Shown here: positions 1-6,044 of the stretch, piece after piece
Layout: each line of letters begins with the position of its first letter
How positions within the stretch are numbered: position 1 is the first letter of the stretch
Assembly (NCBI GenBank): GCA_016867005.1
Contig: VGKM01000028.1
Span: forward strand, 1 to 11,517
DNA length: 11,517 bases
Reading direction: 5' to 3'
Origin: Candidatus Omnitrophota bacterium
GTDB lineage: Bacteria > Omnitrophota > Gorgyraeia > Gygaellales > Profunditerraquicolaceae
Notes under the pieces: generated by a model
Database searches by the model: none
Seen by the model: only the letters and a program-made list of their open reading frames with translations
What the model was told of the DNA's origin: nothing
Position numbers and translations under genes: made by a program

Positions 1-1196
1 TTATCCGCATCCCTCACGGAAATAAACACGTTCCCCTTCGCTGATAAACTTTGCCCGGCGGCAAGCTGGCTTTTTATAAAAGCCAGACCGAAATTTTTAT
101 CGATACCCATTACTTCCCCGGTTGATTTCATCTCCGGCCCTAAGATAACGTCTACGCCGTGAAAACGGTTAAAAGGAAACACCGATTCCTTGACTGCAAT
201 ATGTTTGGGGGTTATTTCTTTCATAAAACCCAAGCCCTTTAATTTCTTGCCCAGCATGATCTTGGTTGCCAAATTAGCAAGCGGCACGCCTATTGCCTTA
301 GACACGAAAGGCACGGTCCTGCTGGCCCTGGGATTGACTTCCAACACATATACCTCCCCGTCCTTTATAGCATACTGCACATTCATAAGCCCTATTAATT
401 TAAGTTCACGCGCCATCTTATAAGTTGCCTGGCGGATTTTATCTAAGATGCCTTTTGAAAGCGTATGCGGCGGCAAGACCATTGCCGAATCCCCGGAATG
501 GATCCCTGCTTCTTCGATATGTTCCAGTATGCCGCCGATGATAAAATTCTCGCCGTCTCCGATCATATCCACGTCGGCTTCAGTGGCATCTTCCAGGAAT
601 TTATCCACCAGGATCGGATGCTCACCGGAGACCTTTGAGGCCTCGTGAATAAAACGCTCGAGCTTATCTTCGGTATAAACGATTTCCATGGCCCTGCCTC
701 CCAACACATAGGAAGGCCGCACCAAAACCGGATAACCTATTTTTCTGGCGACAATCCTGGCTTCTTCATATTTAAAAGCCGTGCCGCTGGCAGGCTGCAG
801 CAGCCCAAGCTTATCCAACATTTGTTTAAAACGCTCCCTGTTTTCTGCAATATCAATACTGTCTGCGCTGGTGCCTAAAATATTTACACCGAAGCGCCGC
901 AAAGGCACTGCTAAATTAAGAGGGGTTTGGCCTCCGAACTGCACAATTGCGCCAATGGGCTTTTCCAGGTTAACAATAGTCAATACGTCCTCAACTGTAA
1001 TCGGCTCAAAATACAACCTGTCGGAAGTGTCGTAATCAGTTGACACTGTTTCCGGATTGCAATTTACCATAATACTATCTACGCCTTCTTCTTTTAAGGC
1101 GTAGGCAGCGTGGCAACAGCAGTAATCAAATTCAATGCCCTGCCCGATCCTGTTAGGCCCGCCTCCTAAAATAATAACGCTTTTTTTAGGTGTCAT
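1..1196 (-). CDS. carB: Carbamoyl-phosphate synthase large subunit, C-terminal half as a separate gene (split CarB); 3' end off window
   Basis: The frame is open for 398 codons from an ATG at 1196 to the window edge. The product matches only the second half of CarB, the ATP-grasp unit that phosphorylates carbamate to carbamoyl phosphate for pyrimidine and arginine synthesis. It starts at the second-half landmark GGGPNRIGQGIEFDYC (residues 11-26). Next come NCNPETVSTDYDTSDRLYFEP, QFGGQTPLNLA, RPSYVLGGRAME and EVNPRASRTVPFVSKA. The last visible residues enter the MGS-like allosteric domain. In ordinary CarB of about 1070 residues this point lies near residue 555 and follows the oligomerisation domain. 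Here the preceding sequence encodes an unrelated LOG-family protein, whose TGA overlaps this ATG (ATGA). The start is therefore genuine and the gene is split, as reported for Aquifex and Methanocaldococcus. An AGAGG lies about 13 nt upstream, so initiation probably depends on translational coupling. The partner half and carA are not in the window. Confidence -1.
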   Translation of the reverse strand, partial: MTPKKSVIILGGGPNRIGQGIEFDYCCCHAAYALKEEGVDSIMVNCNPETVSTDYDTSDRLYFEPITVEDVLTIVNLEKPIGAIVQFGGQTPLNLAVPLRRFGVNILGTSADSIDIAENRERFKQMLDKLGLLQPASGTAFKYEEARIVARKIGYPVLVRPSYVLGGRAMEIVYTEDKLERFIHEASKVSGEHPILVDKFLEDATEADVDMIGDGENFIIGGILEHIEEAGIHSGDSAMVLPPHTLSKGILDKIRQATYKMARELKLIGLMNVQYAIKDGEVYVLEVNPRASRTVPFVSKAIGVPLANLATKIMLGKKLKGLGFMKEITPKHIAVKESVFPFNRFHGVDVILGPEMKSTGEVMGIDKNFGLAFIKSQLAAGQSLSAKGNVFISVRDAD

Positions 1197-1642
1197 ATTC
1201 TTTTTTTAACCTCTTCTACCGCCTCATCCACTGTTGCCACTTTAATAACCCCTGGTATGTCCCAGGAATTTAAACTTACCACCGGGATCTTAAATTGTAA
1301 GGCATAAGCTACTTCTGTCAACGTTCCTTCTTTGCCGGGGAGCGCTACAATTACATCAGCGCTTTTAACTACCAAAACATTCCTGGCAAAGCCAAGTCCG
1401 GAAGGGATTACAATATCCACAAACTTATTGGCATCTTCCTTGTTATAAGTTGGCACTATGCCAATGGTAAGCCCTTTTTCAATCTTAAAACCCTTACAAA
1501 CCGCCTCCATTACTCCACTTAACCCCCCGCAGATAAGAATTTCAGCCACTTTAGCCAGTTTTCTGCCTAGATTATGGGCAATTTCCTCCACCTCAGCACT
1601 GCATTCATGAGCTCCAATCACCCCTACAACTCTTTTTTGCAT
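1193..1642 (-). CDS. LOG/TIGR00725-family Rossmann-fold protein, possible nucleotide phosphoribohydrolase
   Basis: A 149-residue protein of the lysine-decarboxylase-like (LOG) fold, closest by eye to the TIGR00725 group. It shows an N-terminal Rossmann strand (VVGVIGAHE, residues 5-13), CGGLSGVMEAV at 38-48, Arg87 in GFARN, and the signature PGKEGTLTE at 102-110. True LOG enzymes have PGGxGTxxE and cleave nucleoside 5'-monophosphates to base and ribose 5-phosphate, using an Arg and a Glu. Both are present here (Arg87, Glu110), but the second Gly of PGG is Lys. Substrate and activity are unknown; a nucleotide is an inference from the fold. GGAAAG lies about 5 nt upstream of the ATG, which supports this start. 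The stop TGA overlaps the ATG of the carB half-gene, so the two are probably co-translated. A 113-bp palindrome lies just upstream. Confidence -1.
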   Translation of the reverse strand: MQKRVVGVIGAHECSAEVEEIAHNLGRKLAKVAEILICGGLSGVMEAVCKGFKIEKGLTIGIVPTYNKEDANKFVDIVIPSGLGFARNVLVVKSADVIVALPGKEGTLTEVAYALQFKIPVVSLNSWDIPGVIKVATVDEAVEEVKKRI

Positions 1643-1655
1643 ATCATCTTTCCAT

Positions 1656-1768
1656 CAAATTATTAGTTTTATGGGTGGCTGCGGAGCCGAAGCCCTTGCC
1701 CGCCCGCAGCGTAAGCGAGGACGGGCGAGGTGGCGCAGCAGACAGGACCCATAAAACCACATAATTTG
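1656..1768. repeat. Long imperfect palindrome between tRNA-Arg and the LOG-family gene
   Basis: This fills most of the only untranslated spacer in the distal pyr unit. The arms pair in steps: CAAATTAT at 1656-1663 with 1761-1768 (8/8), GTTTTATGGGT at 1666-1676 with 1747-1757 (11/11), GCTGCG at 1678-1683 with 1734-1739 (6/6), and GCCCG at 1698-1702 with 1722-1726 (5/5). The outer arms are AT-rich. The core (about 1678-1745) is strikingly GC-rich compared with its surroundings. No protein-coding potential is evident, and no T-run follows in the transcribed direction, so it is not a simple intrinsic terminator. It could be a MITE- or REP-like dispersed element, or a structured RNA; the window holds only one copy. 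Confidence -1.
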
Positions 1769-1775
1769 TCATCAG

Positions 1776-1847
1776 TGCCCCTGACAGGAGTCGAACCTGT
1801 ACAACTAGCTCCGGAGGCTAGTGCCCTATCCATTGGGCCACAGGGGC
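1776..1847 (-). tRNA. tRNA-Arg(CCG)
   Basis: A 72-nt cloverleaf reads on the minus strand. The acceptor GCCCCTG pairs with CAGGGGC, the D stem is GCCC/GGGC, the anticodon stem is CTAGC/GCTAG, and the T stem is ACAGG/CCTGT with loop TTCGACT. The anticodon loop CTCCGGA gives CCG, which reads Arg codon CGG. The discriminator is A and the CCA end is not encoded, so a CCA-adding enzyme is needed. Its 5' end lies 2 nt after the stop codon of the upstream nuclease gene, leaving no room for a promoter. It is therefore probably cut out of the pyr mRNA. Confidence -1.
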
Positions 1848-1849
1848 AA

Positions 1850-3088
1850 TTAAAATAAAGTCAGCTGCTTTTCCGCCTCCGGCAACTTATCTTCCCCGCC
1901 AAAAATATCGATCTTGCCATACTCACCGTCAAAGCCGGGTTTTATATTAACCTTGGCCTGTCTTACTCTTAAGACCCCGTCCGCAATACGGCTGGGAAGA
2001 TTTTTTCGTAACTCTTCCGGAGAGGCACGCAAAAGAATGTCAAATTCATTGTTAAACCTGGCTATGATACTCCGGTATTCTCTTTCTACTGAAACGGAAG
2101 TTTTAGAAACGCCTTTTGCATCAGCAATGATTTCGTCAAGCGGGATTAAGTTCTTAAACGGTATGCTGTTTGAAGGGACATACCCGTGTTGGCGGTCAGC
2201 CAAAACATCTACCCGGTTCATAACGCCTACTGTCACCGGCTTGCCGCACTTAGGACAAATACCCTTATGCTTTTTTGTTTCTTCCGGTGAAAAACTTATT
2301 CCGCAAAGGCGGTGCCCGTCAAAATGGTACTTGCCTTCTTCCGGAAAGAATTCTATCGTATAAAGAAACTTCTTTTTATCTTTGTTTTTTAACACGTCCC
2401 TGATAGCCGAATAATTCAGATCACAATCAAACACATTGGCTTCCCTGCCGATTTTAGCGGGCGAATGGCTGTCTGAATTACTGATCAAGGTATATTTATC
2501 CAATGCCGACACCCTCCAATTCATTGCGGGGTCGCTGGAAAGGCCGGTTTCAAGCGCGAATATTTTCGGGGACTGCTCTTCAAAGCAATCCTCGATCCTG
2601 TCAAAACCGGACATCGAACCAAAGACACTAAACCACGGAGTCCATGCATGCGCCGGTATCACCATGCAATTTTCGTCTATATCAAAAACGATGCGCGCAA
2701 GCTCTGCGGCATCAAGCCCCAATATCGGCCTGCCGTCAGAAGCAAGATTGCCGACTCTTGAGAGCGCCGCATTTATCTTATCCGTGGTCTTAAAAGACGG
2801 GCTGAAAATCAAGTTATGAATCCGATAGGACCTGTTGTTTTTAGAATATATGCTGCTGATTTCGGCGGTGAGGATAAAATAAATATCTTTATGTTTAAAC
2901 AGGCCGTTCCCCAGGTCTTCTAAAGTGTGCTTAAGCTCTTCGAGCCATAGATGATGGGTAAAATCCCCCGAACCCATGAGCTTGATGCCTTTTAGCTTTG
3001 CATTTTCGGCAATATGCTCTACATCCATGTCGCGGCTGGTTGCCCGCGAATATTTTGAATGGATATGAAAATCTGCAATAAACTCCAT
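1850..3088 (-). CDS. Endonuclease Q-like PHP-domain DNA repair nuclease (TIGR00375 family) with C-terminal clamp motif
   Basis: A 412-residue protein of the TIGR00375/EndoQ family. Characterised archaeal and Bacillus EndoQ nick DNA 5' of deoxyuridine, hypoxanthine and abasic sites. The PHP metal site is visible as DFHIHS (His8, His10), GDFTHH (Asp42), AEIS (Glu76), RIHNL (His91), IPAHAWTPWF (His147) and NSDSHSP (Asp206, His208). A zinc-finger-like segment follows: HRLC (259-262) and CPKCGK (278-283), leading into VGVMNRVDVLADR. The C-terminal region includes IKPGFDGEYGKI (382-393). The last five residues, QLTLF, match the bacterial beta-clamp binding consensus QLxLF. The start is supported by AAGGAG 8 nt before the ATG, 13 nt after the pyrC stop. 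Family assignment is strong; substrate preference and clamp binding are inferred. It is probably the fourth gene of the pyr transcript, an unusual setting for a repair nuclease. Confidence -1.
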   Translation of the reverse strand: MEFIADFHIHSKYSRATSRDMDVEHIAENAKLKGIKLMGSGDFTHHLWLEELKHTLEDLGNGLFKHKDIYFILTAEISSIYSKNNRSYRIHNLIFSPSFKTTDKINAALSRVGNLASDGRPILGLDAAELARIVFDIDENCMVIPAHAWTPWFSVFGSMSGFDRIEDCFEEQSPKIFALETGLSSDPAMNWRVSALDKYTLISNSDSHSPAKIGREANVFDCDLNYSAIRDVLKNKDKKKFLYTIEFFPEEGKYHFDGHRLCGISFSPEETKKHKGICPKCGKPVTVGVMNRVDVLADRQHGYVPSNSIPFKNLIPLDEIIADAKGVSKTSVSVEREYRSIIARFNNEFDILLRASPEELRKNLPSRIADGVLRVRQAKVNIKPGFDGEYGKIDIFGGEDKLPEAEKQLTLF

Positions 3089-3101
3089 GGCTCAATCTCC
3101 T

Positions 3102-4379
3102 TTATGCTGCTTCATACACTATTTTCCCGCCGCAAATCGTATACAGGGCCGCGCCTTTAAGCTTCCTGTTAAGAAAAGGGGAGTTTCTCGACTTGGAAAC
3201 TATCTCTTCTTTCTGCACAACCCATTCTTTATCCGGCGAAACAATGACAATATCAGCATCCCTGCCGACACTTAAGGTGCCCTTGTTAAGGCCCAAAATC
3301 TTTGCGGGGTTAAAGCAGAGCTTTTCCACTAATTCCGGCCAATCTAACAAGCCGGGATGAAGAAGTTCTGTAATACTTACTGCCAACTCTGTCTCCAAGC
3401 CGATGACCCCGAATTCGGCCCGGTCAAATTCAATGTCTTTCTCGTTTTCCGTATGCGGGGCATGGTCCGAAGCGATTACATCGATCGTGCCTTCTTTTAA
3501 ACCCTTGCGTATTGCCTCCATGTCCTCTTTTGTCCTGAGCGGCGGCTTCATCTTTAAATTAGTATCATACCCGCTTAACTCCTCTTCGGTCAAAGCAAAA
3601 TAGTGCGGGGCTGTTTCGGCTGTTACCGCAACTCCCCTTCTTTTTGCCCGGGAGATGATATTTACAGATTCTTTACAGCTGACATGTGCGATATGCACCC
3701 TGGCCTTTGCTTTTTCTGCCAATTCAATATCCCTTTGCACGATTTTATATTCTGATTCTCTCGGTATGCCTTTGAGCCCCAGGCGCGTAGACATAAGCCC
3801 CAGGTTAATCGAGCCGTTATTGGAAAGGGCATGGTCTTCAGAGTGGCAGATTATTAAAGTTTTCTGCTCCTTGGCTTTCTTAAATGCCCTTAATAAGGTC
3901 TGGGGGTCGCTGACGGAAGACCCGTCGTCGGTCAGCGCAACAACGCCTTCTTTTTTTAATTTAACGGCATCAGTCAATACTTTCCCCAGACGGTTTTTGC
4001 TGATTGCCGCTGAAATAAAAACATTTGCCTGCGCCGACTTTGCAATAAGGCCTTTTAAAATACGCACTCCCTCCGGCGTATCGATGCAGGGAGAGGTATT
4101 CGGCATAGCCAAAACCGACGTCACCCCTCCTTTTAATGCGGATTTTGTCCCGGAAAAAATAGTTTCTTTGTCTTCCCTGCCGGGCTCCCGTAAATGTATA
4201 TGCATGTCTACGATCCCGGGCATCACGACTTTACCGCCGGCATCAATAGTAATATCTGTTTTGGCGTCAATGCGCCTGCCGATGCGGAAAATTTTATTAT
4301 CCTCTGTCAGGATATCCAGGACCTGGTTGATTTTATTCGCCGGGTCCACTAGTCTTCCGTCTTTAATCAATATCCTCAT
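3102..4379 (-). CDS. pyrC: Dihydroorotase (class I)
   Basis: A 425-residue amidohydrolase that cyclises carbamoyl aspartate to dihydroorotate, the third step of UMP synthesis. The two-zinc site of class I dihydroorotases is complete: DMHIHLREPG gives His60 and His62, TDDGS gives Asp152, CHSED gives His179, HIAHVS gives His232, and SDHAPH gives catalytic Asp305. AMPNTSPCID (91-100), AETAPHYF and LKMKPPLR are also typical. Length and N-terminal strands (LIKDGRLVDP) fit the Bacillus/Aquifex type rather than the shorter E. coli class II enzyme. The ATG overlaps the pyrB stop as ATGA, and AGGA about 6 nt upstream inside pyrB supplies a Shine-Dalgarno site. Coupled translation with pyrB is expected and suits consecutive pathway enzymes. 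All metal ligands are present. Confidence -1.
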   Translation of the reverse strand: MRILIKDGRLVDPANKINQVLDILTEDNKIFRIGRRIDAKTDITIDAGGKVVMPGIVDMHIHLREPGREDKETIFSGTKSALKGGVTSVLAMPNTSPCIDTPEGVRILKGLIAKSAQANVFISAAISKNRLGKVLTDAVKLKKEGVVALTDDGSSVSDPQTLLRAFKKAKEQKTLIICHSEDHALSNNGSINLGLMSTRLGLKGIPRESEYKIVQRDIELAEKAKARVHIAHVSCKESVNIISRAKRRGVAVTAETAPHYFALTEEELSGYDTNLKMKPPLRTKEDMEAIRKGLKEGTIDVIASDHAPHTENEKDIEFDRAEFGVIGLETELAVSITELLHPGLLDWPELVEKLCFNPAKILGLNKGTLSVGRDADIVIVSPDKEWVVQKEEIVSKSRNSPFLNRKLKGAALYTICGGKIVYEAA

Positions 4380-5320
4380 AGTTTTTCCTGATCGCTGTTA
4401 TCCCTTGCCTGCGCCACCAAGAATAATACAGCCATGCGCACGGCAATGCCGTTGGTCACCTGTTCCAAGATCACGGAATTGGGGCCGTCGGCCACATCGC
4501 TGGACATCTCAATACCGCGGTTTAAAGGCCCGGGGTGCATCACAACGATATTTTTCTTGGCCTTCAAAAGCCGCTCTTTAGTAATCCCGAAGTTTTTAAA
4601 ATAATCCAGCTGCTTCGGGAATGCATTCTCATCATCGCGCTCAAACTGCATGCGCAGGACATTAACGGCATCTGCCTGCCGTAAAGCATCGTCTATATTT
4701 TTCGCTACGCGCACCCCTAATTTTTCTATTGCCGGCGGGACGAGCATGGCCGGGGCGCACACCGTAACATTGGCGCCTAATTTAGTTAATCCCCAAATAT
4801 TAGAACGGGCGACCCGCGAATGAGCGATATCTCCTACTATGCTGACATTAAGGCCGCTGACTCTGCCGAGTTTTTCTTTAAGGGTGAGGATATCCAGGAG
4901 CGCCTGAGTAGGGTGTTCGTGCCAACCATCCCCGGCATTAACGATGCTTATATCCAAATGCTTGGCCAGCATTACGGCTGCGCCGGAATAATTATGCCGC
5001 ACTACGATAACATCGGCCTTAAGCGCCTGGATATTCAAACCGGTATCTATAAGGGTCTCGCCTTTTTTTACACTGGATGTTTCTGTGGCGATATTGATTA
5101 CATCCGCAGACAGCCTTTTAGCGGCGACCTCAAAGGAAACGCGCGTCCTTGTCGACGGTTCGTAAAACAAATTCACTACGGTTTTCCCGCGGAGCGCGGG
5201 GACTTTTTTTATCTCGCGGGTCTGCACTTCTTTAAACGATTCCGCGGTCGAAATGATAAATTCTATTTCTTCTTTTGTCAGCTCTTCCAATCCTAAAAGG
5301 TCCTTACGCGTCCAATTCAT
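4376..5320 (-). CDS. pyrB: Aspartate carbamoyltransferase catalytic subunit
   Basis: A 314-residue catalytic chain that condenses carbamoyl phosphate with aspartate, the committed step of pyrimidine synthesis. Carbamoyl phosphate-site motifs are YEPSTRTRVSFE (53-64), Lys86 in KKGET, and HPTQALLD (136-143). Aspartate-site and hinge motifs are GDIAHSRVARSN (163-174), LRMQFER (222-228) and HPGPLNRGIEM (262-272). The length is that of a simple bacterial catalytic subunit. No pyrI-like regulatory subunit adjoins it, so allosteric control may be absent and regulation may rest on PyrR. The ATG overlaps the pyrR stop (ATGA). The only purine-rich site, GAGG, lies too far upstream, so coupling with pyrR is likely. 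Identity is secure: ornithine carbamoyltransferases differ at these aspartate-site motifs. Confidence -1.
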   Translation of the reverse strand: MNWTRKDLLGLEELTKEEIEFIISTAESFKEVQTREIKKVPALRGKTVVNLFYEPSTRTRVSFEVAAKRLSADVINIATETSSVKKGETLIDTGLNIQALKADVIVVRHNYSGAAVMLAKHLDISIVNAGDGWHEHPTQALLDILTLKEKLGRVSGLNVSIVGDIAHSRVARSNIWGLTKLGANVTVCAPAMLVPPAIEKLGVRVAKNIDDALRQADAVNVLRMQFERDDENAFPKQLDYFKNFGITKERLLKAKKNIVVMHPGPLNRGIEMSSDVADGPNSVILEQVTNGIAVRMAVLFLVAQARDNSDQEKL

Positions 5321-5853
5321 TTTTCTACTATCACAACCTCGTCTTTTCCGTCTGTTTCCGACAGGCGCACTTCAACTGTTTCATTCTGGCTGGTTGGGAT
5401 ATTCTTACCGGCATAGTCGGCACGTATAGGCAACTCTCTGTGCCCGCGGTCGACTAAAACCGCCAGCTGAATTGTCTTAGGCCTGCCTAAATCTATTAAC
5501 GCATCAAGGCTTGCCCGGATAGTCCGGCCGGTGTATAAAACATCGTCTACCAAAACTACGTTTTTCCCCGTGATATCAAAATCTATCTCGGTTTTATGGA
5601 CGACCGGCTGCTGCGAGATCAAAGTGAGGTCGTCCCGGTACAGCGTAATATCCAGGATGCCGACTAAAACTTTTTCATTTTCTATTTTTTTGATCGCCTC
5701 GGCAAGGCGCTTTGCCAGGTACGCCCCGCGGTTCCTGATCCCGACAAGCGCAAGGCCATTTGTCCCCTTATTTTTCTCGAGGATCTCGTGGGCTATGCGT
5801 AAAATTATGCGCTCAACGCCTTCCTTATCCAGTATTTTCGCCTTTTCTTGCAT
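5317..5853 (-). CDS. pyrR: PyrR, pyr operon RNA-binding attenuation protein / uracil phosphoribosyltransferase
   Basis: A 178-residue type I phosphoribosyltransferase-fold protein. PyrR binds a conserved hairpin in pyr leader RNA when UMP or UTP is plentiful and lowers expression; many homologues also have uracil phosphoribosyltransferase activity. The PRPP loop is VVLVDDVLYTGRT (99-111). Also family-typical are GIRNRGAYLA (38-47), DITLYRDDL (68-76), and DRGHRELPIRADYAGKNIPT (135-154), which separates PyrR from hypoxanthine or plain uracil phosphoribosyltransferases. The start is supported by GAGG 8 nt before the ATG. It is the first full-size gene after the leader and terminator described here, so it should regulate its own transcript along with pyrB and pyrC. 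Confidence -1.
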   Translation of the reverse strand: MQEKAKILDKEGVERIILRIAHEILEKNKGTNGLALVGIRNRGAYLAKRLAEAIKKIENEKVLVGILDITLYRDDLTLISQQPVVHKTEIDFDITGKNVVLVDDVLYTGRTIRASLDALIDLGRPKTIQLAVLVDRGHRELPIRADYAGKNIPTSQNETVEVRLSETDGKDEVVIVEK

Positions 5854-5882
5854 TTAATATACCTCGTTGTTAACGCCCGAGC

Positions 5883-5951
5883 CTATGCAATAAAAAACCC
5901 AATCGCCATGCTCGATTGGGTAATTTTCTTGCTGATAATTTCGGTTTGCAT
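5883..5951 (-). CDS. Putative 22-residue pyr leader peptide overlapping the attenuator
   Basis: A short ORF starts MQTEIISKK and ends with TAG. A good Shine-Dalgarno site, GAGG (5959-5962, within AAGGTGAGG), lies 7 nt before its ATG. The coding sequence runs through the entire terminator hairpin: ACC CAA TCG form the 5' stem, GCG ATT GGG the 3' stem, and TTT TTT ATT the U-tract. The stop falls 7 nt past the U-tract. A translating ribosome would therefore disrupt the terminator. The Shine-Dalgarno site directly abuts the 3' arm of the PyrR-binding hairpin, so bound PyrR should hinder initiation. The peptide probably has no function itself; translating it is the regulatory act. Translation is inferred, not shown. 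Confidence -1.
   Translation of the reverse strand: MQTEIISKKITQSSMAIGFFIA
5892..5921 (-). terminator. Intrinsic terminator in the pyrR leader (attenuator)
   Basis: On the minus strand a perfect 9-bp stem, ACCCAATCG with CGATTGGGT, encloses a 7-nt loop and runs straight into a U-tract (TTTTTT including the last stem base). It lies between the pyr promoter and pyrR, so it must act as an attenuator and not as an operon end. It would also stop transcripts arriving from glmS-rsmI upstream. Confidence -1.
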
Positions 5952-5962
5952 TTTACTTCCTC

Positions 5963-5997
5963 ACCTTGCCAGCTTCTCAAGAGCTGAACTTAAAGGT
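5963..5997 (-). promoter_or_regulatory. PyrR-binding RNA hairpin in pyr leader
   Basis: The leader RNA folds as lower stem ACCUU/AAGGU (5 bp), an asymmetric internal loop (UAAGUU opposite GC), upper stem CAGCU/AGCUG (5 bp), and apical loop CUUGAGA. This is the layout of the known PyrR-binding element: CUUUAA on the 5' side, a purine-rich GNGA loop, and GCAAGG on the 3' side. Against the remembered loop consensus UCCNGNGAGG it reads UCUUGAGAAG. The two differences, C to U and G to A, look like one compensated base pair. The 3' arm AAGGU runs directly into the GAGG ribosome site of the leader ORF. Confidence -1.
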
Positions 5998-6013
5998 TTA
6001 TCTAATTTTAGTA

Positions 6014-6042
6014 AGTATAGCATTGGTTTTAGTTGCTGTCAA
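6014..6042 (-). promoter_or_regulatory. Sigma70-type promoter of the pyr operon
   Basis: The -35 box TTGACA (6037-6042) is a perfect consensus. The spacer is exactly 17 nt and the -10 box is TATACT (6014-6019), with an upstream TGC giving an extended -10. Transcription should begin near the A at about 6007, giving a leader of roughly 150 nt before pyrR. The -35 box begins 2 nt after the rsmI stop codon. This is the clearest promoter in the window and argues that the pyr genes are transcribed separately from glmS-rsmI. Confidence -1.
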
Positions 6043-6044
6043 GG

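Noticed and set aside
190..1035. Several plus-strand ORFs opposite the carB half
   Set aside because: The minus frame reads 398 uninterrupted codons of conserved CarB sequence, so these are shadows.
1197..1642. Idea that the N-terminal half of CarB is hidden upstream by a frameshift
   Set aside because: The upstream sequence encodes a complete LOG-family protein with its own start and ribosome site, and no CarB motifs are seen in the region.
1914..2819. Plus-strand ORFs opposite the EndoQ-like gene
   Set aside because: Antisense shadows of a well-supported gene with no motifs of their own.
3655..4581. 308-residue plus-strand ORF
   Set aside because: It lies opposite pyrC and the pyrB end, which carry complete catalytic motifs. 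Its translation shows no recognisable domain and it has no convincing ribosome site; it is an antisense shadow.
5922..5962. Bacillus-type antiterminator between the PyrR hairpin and terminator
   Set aside because: By eye neither terminator arm has a complementary segment in the leader, so the classical mechanism is not supported; a folding calculation would settle it.
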